A stretch of DNA of 64,000 bases from Colias croceus (Eukaryota > Arthropoda > Insecta > Lepidoptera > Pieridae), in contig NC_059566.1 of the NCBI RefSeq assembly GCF_905220415.1, forward strand, positions 806,001 to 870,000. Direction: 5' to 3'. Positions 12,226-24,363 of this stretch are shown piece by piece. Each line of letters begins with the position of its first letter. Within the stretch, counting starts at the first letter, position 1. The notes under the pieces were generated by a model. The model was given only the letters and a program-made list of their open reading frames with translations. It searched no databases and had not been told where the DNA came from. Made by a program: the position numbers and the translations under genes.

Positions 12226-12624
12226 TTCAGTTTATCAGTTATCTTATCTAAGTTTATTAAATTTTGATCTTAATTAACGATACATTTGGTTAATATATAT
12301 TTGATCCCCTTCAAAATAGTTAAATCACCTTAACACACGTTAATTAACCATCCCTCACAAATCGTCTCACTTCGACAACACTTCGATATCATTCCCTCCC
12401 TCTCTAATCTCACCTCTCTCTCCCTCACTTGATAAAACAGTGATTAGCAGAAGAACCATTTGTATGCTTATTAGCACGGACACTTGACAAAAGTTTGCCC
12501 TGAAAATGGTACAAGTCATGAGAGATAGCGAACTATATCTTTATTTCCTTATTCATTTATTTTGGTGATACAGGACTTACAATAAATGCACAATATAATT
12601 ATAATAGGTTAGAATTAAGTTAGT

Positions 12625-12794
12625 TTAGTTTGTTTGTTTGAACGCGCTAATCTCAAGTACTACTGGTCCGATTTGAAAAATTATTGTCGTGTTGTATAGC
12701 CCATTTATCGAGGAAGGCTATATATTATCATCACGCTAAGACCAACAGAAGCGGAGCCACACGGATGAAACCGCGGAGCGCAGTATGCTAATCC
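12625..12794 (+). mobile_element. Helitron fragment, Hel-a
   Basis: Starts inside the element at TTTGTTTGTTTGAACGCGCT and runs to ACCGCGGAGCGCAG; the 5' end is missing. Confidence 0.55.
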
Positions 12795-13448
12795 GTGCAC
12801 ACAGCTCTTAGAGAAAGCTAAATTTTAAACTTGAAGAACCTAATCATACATAACTACAATAAACAATTAAAAAAATGCTTAAAAATCGCTTTTACCCATA
12901 ACTTGCAGCCCAATTCGGTTGTAACATGAAAAAAAAACTTTAAAGGAACTCTAATTATAAGAAAAATTTTATAGCTACAACGATTAGGGGCTCTCCCGAC
13001 TTGAAAAAAGTTTGGTTATGAGCTTAACCATTATAGGGGACTTACAGATTTTTATAGTTATTATGTTATGCCTTTAAAAGAGGATAAAAAACACATTACT
13101 TCTTATTAAGTTATCATAAAATACATATAATATATTATATTATATATTCGGAATTGGTTTTACAAAATTTTTGACGTGACAACGTCTTATAATTCGATAG
13201 AGCCGGCTGCACGCCCGAAAAAACATGACTCATGCGGCGTTACCTCGCTCTGAAGCGTTCCAGTGCAAGCGAGAGCGCGGAACGAGCGACAAAGAAGCAC
13301 AATCGTTGTCACGTTCAACTATCGTCAGTAAACCGACTTTACAGAGACTAATTTTTTTTTGTAATGTATAGGATTTACTGCAAGTATTTAAAAATATATC
13401 ACAAACTGAATTCATGCAGTCTGCTTTACAGTCTATTGTTATTACTTT

Positions 13449-13568
13449 AATTAATGGGCAGGGCACAGAAGGCTGATCACCTACCTGTCCCTAAAGAAAA
13501 TCGATCAGTGAAACAGATGTATGGATAATGCATCTGCCCCTTACCCCACTTGGGGACACAGGACTTCA
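13449..13568 (+). mobile_element. SINE S2, 3' fragment
   Basis: Matches the tail of the full copy at 41.1 kb: GGGCACAGAAGGCTGATCAC, then CTGCCCCTTACCCCACT and GGGACTTC-type end. The tRNA-like head is lost. Confidence 0.55.
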
Positions 13569-13617
13569 AAAAAACTACTAAGTACATACTAGATAATATC
13601 CACTTTATCATTCATCT

Positions 13618-13852
13618 ACGATGCATTTACATTAAACGAACATAGAGTTAGTTGCTAGAGCAAGAGCATTCTTTCGTGATCTTTTAGTGTAAACGAAAAA
13701 TCGTATTCAGTGTTGTTCAGTATTAGAACATTGCATAGAATCTTTTCGAACGCACTAAGAACAACGAAAGAATGCTATAAGCGTGTTTACACTAAAATAA
13801 TTTGATAGTGGTGTGAGAATGAACATTCGGTCGTTTGATGTAAATGCACCGT
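13618..13852. mobile_element. MITE M2, complete
   Basis: Both inverted ends are present: ACGATGCATTTACATTAAACG on the left and CGTTTGATGTAAATGCACCGT on the right. Inside, TTTAGTGTAAAC and GTTTACACTAAA are also inverted, so the ~235 bp folds into a long hairpin. Confidence 0.65.
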
Positions 13853-14228
13853 ATACTAAAAGAATATAATACACGTTTAAAAAGTTCCAAGTATATGTTA
13901 CCCTTTTTCAAACTATCTTTCGAACTCAAACAAGAATGAAGAAACCCGAAGGAATTACGGGTGTAGAACTAATATTATCGTTCTGCGGCTGACCGATAGC
14001 CCGTGTTTGTACAGTCGAGTACGGAAGTTATGGGATTATAATAAGTTTCGGCTTTGTATTATAAAAATGACTTTTTACGTGTGTTGCAAGGGGAAATACT
14101 GAAAAGAATGCTTTGCTTTCATTTGTGTTCGTATAATATGAACAATTTGTATATTTGTAGAATATTAACTGTGTGTAAATTTAATCTATAGTCTCTATGT
14201 AATATTTATTATTATTATAGAGGTAAAG

Positions 14229-14345
14229 CTGAAGAGTTTGATTGTTTGTTTGTTGGAACGCGCTAATCTCGGAAAATACTGGTCCGATTTGAAAAATTAT
14301 GTCGGTGTTAGATAGCCCATTTATCGAGGAAGGCTATAGGCTATT
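14229..14345 (+). mobile_element. Helitron fragment, Hel-a 5' half
   Basis: From AGCTGAAGAGTTTGATTG to CGAGGAAGGCTATAGGCTAT, then the element stops; the CTAG end is missing. Confidence 0.55.
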
Positions 14346-14918
14346 TTATTATTTATTAATAACAACATTATTGAGATCCGTAATTTCCTTGGACTACAAA
14401 GGACATTTCCTTGTGTTTTTAATTTCCATATCACAGATAATACTACTTACATAATATATTACAATATACATTTAGGTACTGCATATTCACCTACCCAAGT
14501 AATTCACGAAAAAGAAACACTAGCTAAGAATAACATCCGAGGGGATTAGCGAACGATGTCCGTTATCTCTGCCCTGCGGCTGACCGATAGCTACCTAGTG
14601 TTTGTGTACAGTCGTGAATGGAAGTGAATAGTGAAATATATAGGAGAAAAATATTAAAATGTTGAGTAAATGCTGTTGTCATAAGGTATATGAGTTTTTT
14701 GTAATTAAAAGATAACTCAGGTGACACTTTCGATACACACGTGTTGATATACGGTTTAGTTATCAAAAAGTTACTAAGGAACATTAAACGATAAAAAACA
14801 TTATAAAAAGCTACTAGATGGCTCTAGCTAGAGCATTACACACGACATTTTTTTCTATTAAACATTTCTTGATCTCTTGTATACTATATAATATTATTAT
14901 GTACCTATATATCTATGG

Positions 14919-15046
14919 AGTACGGTATCTATACATATAATAAATCTGTAGAAGGGTCAATTCTGTACATTGAAAATATTGAAAAAATAAATAGCAGGGG
15001 GTGTTACTGGATCGATACCAAACCCAAATATGTGATTAAAAAAATT

Positions 15047-15091
<45 letters not shown>

Positions 15092-15421
15092 ATGTGAAGG
15101 CATCACGTGAAAACTAGCGGTTCGATTTCGATGAAACTTGGTATAATTATACCTTATTATCCTGGGCGTAAAATAGGATACTTTTTATCCTGGAAAAATA
15201 CGTAGAAAAAAAATAATCTTAATTTTTCAGTTTTATCCATAGACGTTGTTCCGTAGAACCGCGAACACACGTTGCGTATTATTATAGGCCTAGCCGTATT
15301 TGGGAATTGGGTCCAATAGATATTTATAAGATTTTATTGTCAGAGGTACTCAAAATGGATAAATAAACCATCCACGCGAAGACCGACATCCGCGCGGACG
15401 GAGTCGCGGGCGGATGCTAGT
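14919..15421 (+). mobile_element. Helitron-like element Hel-f, complete, with internal (TGTC)n
   Basis: About 0.5 kb, from TCTATACATATAATAAATC to GACGGAGTCGCGGGCGGATGCTAG. A (TGTC)n microsatellite of 11 or more units lies at about 15048-15091. The terminal hairpin is a variant (CCGCGCGGACGGAGTCGCGG). This copy is uninterrupted and serves as the empty-site reference for the LINE insertion in the inverted Hel-f copy at 25/29.8 kb. Confidence 0.65.
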
Positions 15422-15841
15422 ACTAAATATGTTTAGGTATGCTATTTTTATATAAACTGTAAAATTTTAAAATTTTAATAAAAAAAAAAGCTATATCTAT
15501 TGAAACTATATTATATTATGGTTTATAAATAAATTCGCTACTGGTTTAAACTAATAAATCTTAGTTACACAATTGTTGTAATGAACCCGAGAATATTGCA
15601 CGTATCAAAATGAAAACAAAAAAATACCTAATAAGCTTCAAAAATCTTAATAAAAGGTATTTACTTTCATTTTGTACACGACTGTACCCATCCGTCCCCT
15701 TGACCGGTGATAAGCACTTACCGGCTTTTCCTCTCCACTGTACCTACTTTACTTTCACTTACCGGTACATTTGGTCAGTCGTAGGATAAACAAGATTTAT
15801 ATTTAGGCACAGTACATCTTTATTTATATTTATGGTCTTTA

Positions 15842-16034
15842 CATATACATAGTATAAATAAAGTCGCATTCTCTGTCCCTACATCCTTATGTATGTTGAA
15901 ATCTTTAAAACTCCGCAACAGATATTATGATGAAGCGGTTTTTTTAATAGATAGAGTGATTCTCGAGGAAGGTTTTAGTACTTAATTTATTAGGCTTCAG
16001 ACAAAGCGGGCGAAGCCGCGGGCGGAAAGCTAGT
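15842..16034 (+). mobile_element. Helitron, Hel-e
   Basis: From ATACATAGTATAAATAAAG to the hairpin GCGGGCGAAGCCGCGGGC and GGAAAGCTAG. Confidence 0.7.
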
Positions 16035-16373
16035 TTATTTATTGAATAGGAATACAATTTCTACATGACAACTACATTTTTTTCAGATTATTATTAGTTT
16101 AATAAACAATTAATTTACTTATATCATAAATTTATATTTTCGAGGAAACAGCTTCGCAGGCACAGCTTGTATAAGTATAAATGATTGCATGCTAAGTTAT
16201 TGTTAAGATTTTCTTACATTTTACATAATAACTTAACCTGAATATGAAAAACTTACTTTTGCTCTGGTAGTTTTGAAAATAAATCGTAATATATAATATC
16301 ATATTCATAGCACGAAGTTAACGCGTAAAGGGTGCACTCTTATGTTATACGGGGTGTTCACAACGTGAATCCT

Positions 16374-16470
16374 ATCCTATCCTACTAATATTATAAATGC
16401 GACAGTTTCTGAGGATGTATGTGTGTGTTTATTACTCTTTCACGCAAATACTACTGGACCGATAACTATT
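16374..16470 (+). mobile_element. Helitron fragment, Hel-b 5' end
   Basis: TCCTACTAATATTATAAATG, then TTTCACGCAAATACTACTGG; the rest is lost. Confidence 0.5.
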
Positions 16471-16952
16471 TATATTAGATAAAATTTTAATAATATAAAG
16501 CATCAATTCAGATTTAATAATATTCTAAACATACAGTGTATTATTTCACATAATAATATAGGGTTTTAATATACACAAGCCGGGTCTTGCGAGCAATATG
16601 AAAATAAAAAGTTAAACCTCAGCTAATAATATAATACTTTATATATCATTGCGTTTGTTCAAAGTAACCTTCATTCATAAGAACTCAGTTTTATCTAAAA
16701 TAATTCGAAGAAACTAGTTACAGAACACCCTGTAACTTGATACCTCCATAATAAAGTGAGTTTTGACTTTTATGGGCGTTACGTGAGGAAGTGAGGTGAG
16801 CCGGTTTGATTCTCACGCTGTACACATTTATTATACGATTTGCGGAGTTTATTTTATTATTTTCGTGTTTTATATAAGTTTTTTTGTATGAATAAAAATG
16901 TTGTTTTGGGGGGGTTTTATGCATGTGTCAATTTATGTATTTATTTTTTTAT

Positions 16953-17136
16953 TAGCTGTACTCCGCAGCTTCACCCGCATTGTTCCGCTCCTGTTGGTCT
17001 TAGCGTGATGATATGCCTTATAACCTTATTCGATAAATGGGCTATCTAACATCGAAAGAATTTTTCAAATCGGACCAGTAGTTCCTGAGATTAGCGTGTT
17101 TCAACAAACTCTTCAGCTTTAGACTATTAGTATAGG
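16953..17136 (-). mobile_element. Helitron, Hel-a
   Basis: Reverse copy from TAGCTGTACTCCGCAGC to TTTAGACTATTAGTATAG. It is flanked by two similar ~45-bp segments (TTATTTTATTATTTTCGT-type at 16848 and 17147), suggesting a local duplication around the insertion. Confidence 0.65.
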
Positions 17137-17500
17137 TTTGGGGAGCTTATTTTATTATTTTCGTCTTTTATGTAGTTTTTTTTGTATGAATATACCTACA
17201 TGGTGTTCATCAATTTCTATTTTTGCTTATGTACAAAGTTTTATCAAAATCAGTTCAGAGAAAGAGAAAAGTATAAATAATGTGCATCTAATTAGGGAAA
17301 CTGTCACGGTTATAATAGTTAGATCAGTAAATAATTTTACTTGTTCAAACAAAAAGTAAATAGGTATTTATCACAGGTCAGCTTGCTCCATCTTAGTCCA
17401 CGCTTGTCGCTTTTCAGGCGAACCGATGGTCGAATGCTTGCCTATAATCATGATGAAAAAAATAGAAAATTTTAATAAAACACTGTCGCTATAAGTTTTT

Positions 17501-17739
17501 TGAAGTGAAACTTCTTTATCGGGGTTGGAAAAAAATTTAGTGTAACATTTTTTCGTTACGCGTGACATTTTTCCGTTACGCGCCATCTTTTTCTTATCCC
17601 TACCACGCGTGATTCGACGAATAAATATTACATAAATTACGTATTTCTGTAAAGTTGCATATAGTAAATTATTTTTTGAAAAATAAGGTCATAATGAAGC
17701 TTCACTTCTTACGTGTGTACACTAGTACACGCACACATT
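17501..17739 (-). mobile_element. MITE M1, long form
   Basis: Inverted copy: TGAAGTGAAACTTCTTTATC at the left, ATGAAGCTTCACTTCTTACG and the TACACTAGTACACGCACAC end at the right. Confidence 0.65.
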
Positions 17740-18106
17740 TTTTTATGTAAACCTGTATTAAAATCTGAAAAACAAACTGATATGAGAAACAATAAACTTT
17801 TGTACCTACTTTCCTTTAGAAACCCTTATAGCTTGTTATCATGCGAACACTTTGCACCAATAATATTACATAAACTCCCGTCGAATGTAATATGCATCGA
17901 AATATAACCTATTATTTAGATTCGGTGAAAAAACCTTGTTTTTCGTACCATAAATCTGTCCGTAGCAAATCTCGTAGCACGTCGTAGCACCACAGTAATA
18001 TAACTTAAAAATAAACATACAATATACATACACTCGAAATATACAACTCTCCTTCTTTCGCATACGAATAAACAAAAAAAGAGAGTGTGTCGAGCACATG
18101 CGTCAG

Positions 18107-18217
18107 GAGTGAAACTTCTTTAGCAAGATTCAATGATATCAATAGTCGCATTTCTCCATAACGTTACGGTATTGCCGTGACCCGACCTTGAAGACACGCC
18201 TAAAGAAGTTTCAATTC
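18107..18217 (+). mobile_element. Short MITE M1b
   Basis: GAGTGAAACTTCTTTAGCAA at the left, TAAAGAAGTTTCAATTC at the right, with the internal ACGTTACGGTATTGCCGTGA motif. Confidence 0.6.
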
Positions 18218-18944
18218 AAAAATGAATAGTATATAGTAAATGTTATATAAAGCTAAGAAGCCTATCCCACCCTTATTTATAGCACTATTTAATTTATCCG
18301 GTTTATCTGAAGGCTTAAGACGCGCCGTAAATTCGTCACACTAAGGCTCTGGTCACATAAATCGCTCAAGAAAACTTTAACAAGTGTAAAATATGTATAT
18401 AATATGCTAGTTTGTTAAAGTAATATTATAAAGAGAAAACTACATTATATAAAAGCGATGCAATATGTTGATTGTGTGTGTTAAATGTTTACATCGTATT
18501 TTACTATTAACATTTATTCTTATCAAGGTACGTGATATCTAAGTGATAATAAAATAACATTGGTCAATTATCAGATAAAACAATAAATGGTTCTAATTTA
18601 CACTGTTAATAAATTTTAGATTTTTAACTCCCGAGCGAATAGCTGCTTCTACGAAAGTACTACGCTTTAGCTACAAGCATTTGTATTTAAGTGTATGACG
18701 TCATAGTTATTCGTAAACAACTTTGCCTTATCGAGTACTACAAGTAATTATAGTACTACGGCGTAGAATGTAAGTTACTACGACGTAGCAAGTAATAAAT
18801 AATAATATTATACTTGTGAAACTAAGTACATACTATTAAATTGTTATTTCCATGTTCGTAGTTTTTGTTAAATGGTTTTTTTTTGCCTAGCTTTCCTAAT
18901 GAAATTGAGTTATCAGTAGTGTAAATGACTTTTTAAAACTTTTT

Positions 18945-19068
18945 TTTATCCCTACCACGCGTGATTTGACGAACTACTGTAAAGTTGCATATAATAAATT
19001 ATTTTTTGAAAAATAAGGTCATAAAGAAGTTTCACTTCTTACGTGTGCACACTAGTACACGCACAAAC
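18945..19068 (-). mobile_element. MITE M1 fragment
   Basis: Contains CCCTACCACGCGTGATTTG and AAAGAAGTTTCACTTCTTACG, ending in the ACTAGTACACGCAC terminus. The other inverted repeat is missing. Confidence 0.55.
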
Positions 19069-19069
19069 T

Positions 19070-19330
19070 CAAACTCAAACTCAAACATTCATTTATTCAA
19101 TAAGACTACTATTTAGTAGCACTTTCGAATCGTCATTACATAATTATTTTTAACATTTACCACACATTTTTTTATCCATTCTATTCAATACATATTAAAA
19201 TACTCTAAAATCAAAGACAATAAAACACTATAAGTCCTCATATCTCCCTTGAAACTCTATGAATAAAATAACAATTGTGCGTCTATGAATACATTTCTAA
19301 AACGTTCCTTTTGAATTGTAAAACGGGTCA
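19070..19330 (-). mobile_element. LINE 3' tail with (TTTGAG)n
   Basis: The plus strand shows four ACTCAAA units, then AT-rich DNA with ATTTATTCAATAAGACTAC. A similar TTTGAGTTTGAG tail is seen at 31345. It looks like the 3' end of a minus-strand non-LTR element; no coding part is seen. Confidence 0.4.
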
Positions 19331-19504
19331 TTTCTATTTCATTTTATTGCAAGCTTATCCTACTTGTATTATATCGTTTTTATGAATGTTTGTTACCCTG
19401 TTACGCTGGAAAAACTGAACGGATTGGGATAAAATAGCCTATCGGATAGGTATCCTAATAGTCTTGTCTATCTCTATTTAATAATAGAAGTAGAGACTTA
19501 TGTA

Positions 19505-19760
19505 CTTAATAATATTATAAACGAGTCGAACAAGTATGGAATCAAAAACTTCAGCAAGTAGTGTCTGTTATGCTTTAACGCGAAAACTACTCACCCAATT
19601 TTAATGAAATTCGAAATGGAAATAGATTGGACCTTGATAAAGAACAAGTACTACTTTTACAAACGAAAAAGGTGATGGAAATATGTGTGGCTGTTAATTT
19701 GGTTTGTTGTTAAGCTTGGCTGTTAAGTGTACGAAGCCGAACCGGGGGCGGAAAGCTAGT
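19505..19760 (+). mobile_element. Diverged Helitron
   Basis: From AATAATATTATAAACGAG, through CGCGAAAACTACTCACCC, to GGGGGCGGAAAGCTAG. Related to Hel-b by its ends. Confidence 0.55.
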
Positions 19761-19771
19761 AATTATTAATA

Positions 19772-19952
19772 ACTAGCTACGCTTCGCGGTTTCACCCGCG
19801 TGGCTCCGTTAATCATATAATATAAGCCTATAGCCTTCCTCGATAAATGGGCTAACCAACACTGAAATAATTTTTCAATTCGGACTAGTAGTTCCTGAGA
19901 TTAGCGCGTTCAAAGAAACAAACTCTTCAGCTTTATTATATTAGTATAGATA
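19772..19952 (-). mobile_element. Helitron, Hel-a
   Basis: Reverse copy, ACTAGCTACGCTTCGCGG to TTATTATATTAGTATAGAT, only 11 bp after the end of the previous plus-strand Helitron. Confidence 0.65.
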
Positions 19953-19959
19953 TAGAAGC

Positions 19960-20050
19960 GTTTGACCACAATCTCGCCTGATGGAAAGCTAAGATGTGGC
20001 CTAAGATGGTACGCGCTTCCCTAGTAGGTACCGGTTCACTCTACGCTTAA
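19960..20050. repeat. Unclassified interspersed repeat
   Basis: The block reading TCTCGCCTGATGGAAAGC, then TGGCCTAAGATGGTACGC and CCGGTTCACTCTACGC, looks like a fragment of a repeat. The class is not clear. Confidence 0.35.
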
Positions 20051-20339
20051 ATGTGTACAGTTACACCTTTATTTTATGATCGTACTAGCGTAATATTAAA
20101 ATAGACCGGGATATCTACTATTGTCTATTACAATTAATATAAGGAAAGGAATGATATATTATGTATTTATTGTACAATAACGTAAATAAATAATAGCATT
20201 ATTTTATGAAGAGCTTGTTATGTAGAGCGAAGAATATTTTATTTGTAAGATAAAGTAAGATATAGCGTGCTTAATATTTTTTTTAATTAATTTTTACTTT
20301 TAAGTTTTAAAAGCACTACAACTAAATAAATCCACATAC

Positions 20340-20963
20340 CTTATCTTGCTTCACATGTGGTTTTAACATATACGGCAACCCTGGTACCGGGTTGAAAATC
20401 GAGGGCATCATAGCTGGTGCAAAAATCACTTTCACAGCTTGATTCTGACAAGTGCACTTATGTTCAGTCACACTTTGACAACAACAGTGGTGACACTTCG
20501 GCTGACAACTCTGACAGGTCTGATTCTGACAGTGACTAGAATTCGAATTCTGACTGTGACTAGAATTCTGCGCGTCTATTCCGTGTGGTACGTTTTCGCA
20601 ATTCGAATTTTGAATAGAACTTTCTTTATTTATATTCTGACAGTTTCTATTCTGATGATTCTGACAGTTCTGAGATTCTGATGTTTGTATTGACGTTGTT
20701 TTCATTTCACCGTCATTTACTTCGTTTGAAACCTCCTTGTTGTAGAGCCTGGGTTTCTTAAAATCTTTCGGCAGTTCTAATAATGGTGTCTTTCTCTTTA
20801 AATCACTAGGTGTTTCCAAAAGGTATTTGTTCTGTTTTTCTAGGCTATTTCTAGGCTCAAATGGATGTACTAGTAGCGTCTTTGTTTGCTTGCCTATTTT
20901 TTGACCCCCGTGGGGGTCAGGGGTTGCTTTAGAATCCAATTTGATTGATTTATTCCACCTTCT
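20340..20963 (-). CDS. Candidate coding exon, Asn/Gln/Cys-rich protein of unknown function
   Basis: A single open frame of about 208 codons lies between a possible acceptor (TATATTTTAAAG, ending at 20964) and a strong donor (GATAAG, then GTATGTGG, intron from 20339). No ATG lies near the start of this frame: the apparent start at 20939 is TTG, and the frame stays open upstream (RWNKSIKL). It is therefore probably an internal exon. In order the product has a Lys/Pro/Leu-rich basic part (LKRKTPLLELPKDFKKPRL), then a low-complexity Gln/Asn/Ser/Cys part built on QNxxCQN-type units. A cysteine/histidine cluster follows (CQSCQPKCHHCCCQ and KCTCQNQ), then a hydrophobic end (FAPAMMPSIFNPVPGLPYML). 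The cluster could bind metal, but its spacing fits no zinc-finger class I know. Further exons at lower coordinates were not found. I do not recognise the protein. Confidence 0.5.
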
Positions 20964-22890
20964 TTAAAATATAAAATTCTTTGTATTATATTTAAAATCC
21001 ATGAACGATTTCGTTCAGAAACACAATCTATTAACGTTCACAAATTGTATAATACACTAAGTTATTCACATAAATAACACTATAAACTATGTCAATAAGT
21101 CACAAATCAAACGACCTTCACCCACACGTGTTATTGTTGACAAACAAACATAGTAAACAAAGCGAAAACAATCCTAAATACAAAGAGCATCTTTGTATTA
21201 CACTGCCAAACAATCGAATACTGTATTCCGAATTAAAAAATCGTTTTACTGGCTGATTTTTTGAAGAATAGAATGTATTTTTTTTTAATTATTTTATGGG
21301 AACAGACGCACGTCTTCTCTCCTTGAGATCTAGAGCTCTACTGAATAAACCGTAGTGGGATAGGGTAGGCGTGGCTTATGGAGTGTGGGATACGCCCACT
21401 GCATTATAAATGATCGTCTAATATCTAGTCTAGACTTGCCAAGATGGCTGACTGTGTCAAAAATTAAATAGGTATAAAATTTAGTGTATGTAACTCTTTT
21501 AACGTTGTGTTTTACAGGCTTCATATCACAAAGCGTTTGAGATTGTGCTCTACTTTCAACACATTAAGACTAAGCAATTATCTGACCTAAAAATTACTAT
21601 TGCTGTAAAAGTCGGGCTTTACTGTGAGCAATCTCTATCAGACAAACTTTAATGCTAGAGAAAGTGATGAAAATTTAATAAAATTGAGTTAAGCATTCTT
21701 GAAGACATAAAAATACAATAAAAATATTGTTTAATAAATTCAATCTAAGTATATTAGAACAGAATATGGAGAGGCATGAATACATTTCGATAAACTATCG
21801 TCATTCTCATATTTTATTAACCTAGGTCCTAGGATTATTTAATTATTTTGGTATCTATAAGCGAAAGTTGAAGAAAAAGTATTGTTGTGAGTGTTTACAA
21901 TAAAGAAATATAATCGTATACCTTTCCTAATTAAAAAAAAGTTTTCATTGTAACTTGACTCTATCAATCTCAAAACTACATTTTATATAGTTATTTTTTT
22001 AAAGAAAATAGTCTAATGATTTTCTTTACATAGAGTACTTTTAATAATTCGTTTCATTTTTATATATCTATATAAAATTACTTCTTTATGACATTAATCT
22101 GATCTTGACTGAACTGACTTGAACTTGATCTGACAGTGAATGTAAAAAAAATTACAATCTTCTATCCAAAATGTAACTTTTCAACCTAAACTTTACTTTC
22201 ACTATTTTACTAAAATAAACGAAATAAAAGGACTTTTCAAATATCAATATCTTTATATTATGATTTTTTATTAAATCGTTTATTGTTTTTATACACTTGG
22301 TTTATCCAAAAATATCTAACAATATGTAATTTGACCTTCCTATTATTTTAATTACCTCCCTATTATTTATTAATATTGGGTAAACTGTAATGGTAGGAAT
22401 GGTTTTGTATAAATAAATAAATGTATATTATTGTAGAAATATGTTCAGCAGTTCGGAAGATTTGCTAACTTGCAGTTGAACCACGCAACTTAATTGCTGC
22501 TCTGTAAGGATGCATTTACATCAAACGGACATAGAGCTAGAGCTGAAGCATTCTTACGTGATCTTTTAGTGTAAACGAAAACTCGTATTCAGTGTTGTTC
22601 AGTATAAGAACATTGCATAGAATCTTTTCGAACGCACTGAACACCGAAGGAATGCTCTACGCCTGTTTACACTAAAAGGATTTGACATAGTGGGGTTAGA
22701 ATGAGTATTGCACCGTAATATTAAATAGCCTACAGATTTGTTGCATAAACAGACTATTAAATTTCATTAGCAAAATAATTGTTCCACTTGAACCAGCTTT
22801 ATCCAATAGTATTGGCTCGATCTGAAAAACATTCTAACCTTCAACTTTATAGTACAAAGATAAAAACATTTACACGCAAAAAACACTTAC
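20964..22890 (-). other. Putative intron or intergenic DNA
   Basis: AT-rich and mostly free of recognised repeats except the M2 copy at 22.5 kb. A segment around 21340-21420 (CCCACTGCATTATAAATG) is GC-richer, but no gene is seen. Confidence 0.35.
22509..22716. mobile_element. MITE M2
   Basis: Left end GATGCATTTACATCAAACGG and right end TTGCACCGT, with a deletion in the right inverted repeat. The internal GTGTTGTTCAGTATAAGAAC is retained. Confidence 0.6.
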
Positions 22891-22935
22891 CTTAAAAAGA
22901 TGGCAAAAAATTTACGATTGAACACCGCCTCCAAA
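22891..22935 (-). other. Possible 45-bp upstream exon of the candidate gene
   Basis: Bounded by TTTGTTTTAG (acceptor) and TTTTTAAG then GTAAGTG (donor). Joined to the 20963 exon it keeps that frame open (LEAVFNRKFF leading into RRWNKS), but it brings no start codon. In another frame, an ATG in the exon at 23487 would stop within this exon. It may be a 5' UTR exon or chance. Confidence 0.35.
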
Positions 22936-22989
22936 CTAAAACAAACTTATTTGATTTCTCGTAACTCATAACATTTATTTATTCACTCA

Positions 22990-23222
22990 TCTTAATCTTA
23001 ATATATATTATATAGGCGAAAGTTTGTAAGTATGGATGTATGGATGTTTGTTACTCTTTCACGTAAAAACTACTGAACCGATAACAATGAAATTTAGCAC
23101 ACATATAGAGGGTAACTTGGATTAACACATAGGATAGTTTTTATCCCGGAAATCCCACGGGAACGGGAACTATACGGGTTTTCCTTTGCAAACGCGGGCG
23201 AAGCCGCGGGCGGAAATCTAGT
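22990..23222 (+). mobile_element. Helitron, Hel-b
   Basis: From ATCTTAATCTTAATATATAT (Hel-c-like first bases) into TGCGAAAG-type Hel-b body and the end AAGCCGCGGGCGGAAATCTAG. Another mixed-end copy, located between the two possible upstream exons. Confidence 0.65.
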
Positions 23223-23486
23223 AATATAATAATTTCACTGCTTTTGAGTCACCATATACTCGTAACCTAACGATTAACTAAAACATTTATTTAGTCAACA
23301 TTCATTTCAATTAGAAAATAATACTTAATTAAATAAATGCTTCCCTTTTGAGTCATCAATTCATCATAGGTATACAGAAAAATAAATTATTTACCATAAT
23401 ATAAAGAAAAGTAATAACCTGGTTCGGATATTTTCTATTTTCTACAGAGCCTCTTTTAAACAAGTCGGTTAATAAATCAAACTCAC

Positions 23487-23560
23487 CTTCATGTCTCCGA
23501 GACGAATAAAACAATGAATTCGTTAGCGCTGTTGGTTTTACAGTATCGCGCTTGAATAGT
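23487..23560 (-). other. Possible first exon of the candidate gene
   Basis: A strong donor (ATGAAG then GTGAGTTTG, intron from 23486) follows a GC-richer stretch. The only ATG (23492-23490) sits two codons before the donor. The 5' limit is not visible. Confidence 0.3.
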
Positions 23561-23947
23561 AATCGAGTTTTTTGGATTTTTCCTTATCAATTTGTAAGGA
23601 AATTATAGGTTCTTTGTTTTAACTTTTTATGTAATTTGTAGGAGCTTTTTCGTTGTATAATTGTGAGATTGTCTGAGAATAAAAGTTGAATATAGTGTAG
23701 TAGTGTTTCGCAACTTTAATTAGCCGATTAATTAAAATCCTAGGCTCTTCATTAAACGTTGTTGAACTAACGTCTTACGGCCTCAAGGATTTACATATAA
23801 TCATTTAAAATTCAAACGTATTGTGTTAAAAAAAAAAAGATTGAGTAAGGTAGGTAGGTTAATTTTCATTTGAAATCGATTCAGCTGTATTTGAGATACA
23901 TCGTAACAAACGAATAAAAATTACTCGTTTACTTTCAGATAATATTA

Positions 23948-24075
23948 TACCTTACATGTTTAAGTTTTCTCTCCTGAACCATCCTCGTAATTCAACAAAT
24001 ATAAAAATCAAAATTGGTTCAGCCGTTCTTGAGTTATGCGCTTACCAAAACATTTTGCGATTCATTTTTATATAT
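23948..24075 (-). mobile_element. Helitron, Hel-d 5' part
   Basis: Contains CTGAACCATCCTCGTAATTC and AACATTTTGCGATTCATTTT but lacks the CTAG end. It touches the next element. Confidence 0.5.
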
Positions 24076-24076
24076 A

Positions 24077-24261
24077 ACTAGCGGTCCGCCCCGGCTTCGC
24101 CCGTGGTATATATTTCGCAAAAAAGGTAGCCTATGTTCTTTCTCAGGGTCTAAAGATTGTTTGTGCCAAATTTCATCAAAATTGGTTGAGACTTGAGAGG
24201 TTTATGCTTGAAAACCATACATAATTACAAACTTTTTCTCTTTATAATATTAGTATAGATA
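24077..24261 (-). mobile_element. Helitron with Hel-d 3' end
   Basis: Reverse copy from ACTAGCGGTCCGCCCCGGC to CTTTATAATATTAGTATAGA. The 5' end is of Hel-a/b type and the body is like the copy at 2162-2312. Confidence 0.65.
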
Positions 24262-24268
24262 GATTTTC

Positions 24269-24303
24269 TAACAGCTTCCTGATATGTTAACAGGAAGCTG
24301 TTA
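24269..24303. repeat. Perfect 13-bp inverted repeat with 9-nt spacer
   Basis: TAACAGCTTCCTG at 24269-24281 and CAGGAAGCTGTTA at 24291-24303. Starts right after a Helitron end. Function unknown. Confidence 0.7.
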
Positions 24304-24363
24304 AATCGCTTTTCACATACAAACGCGTCAGACAAATTCTACCTTACAAGTACAGGTAACATC

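Larger units (their letters stand above)
1..20339. other. Transposon-dense stretch without recognised host genes
   Basis: I found no spliced host gene here. Open frames are short and mostly lie in repeats, listed separately. Stretches where I see no identifiable element include roughly 178-699, 3720-4180, 9820-10240, 11700-12090, 12800-13190, 13870-14220, 16050-16370, 17740-18100 and 18230-18940. They are AT-rich. A GC-richer island at 13195-13330 looks like a repeat but I cannot name it. Confidence 0.6.
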
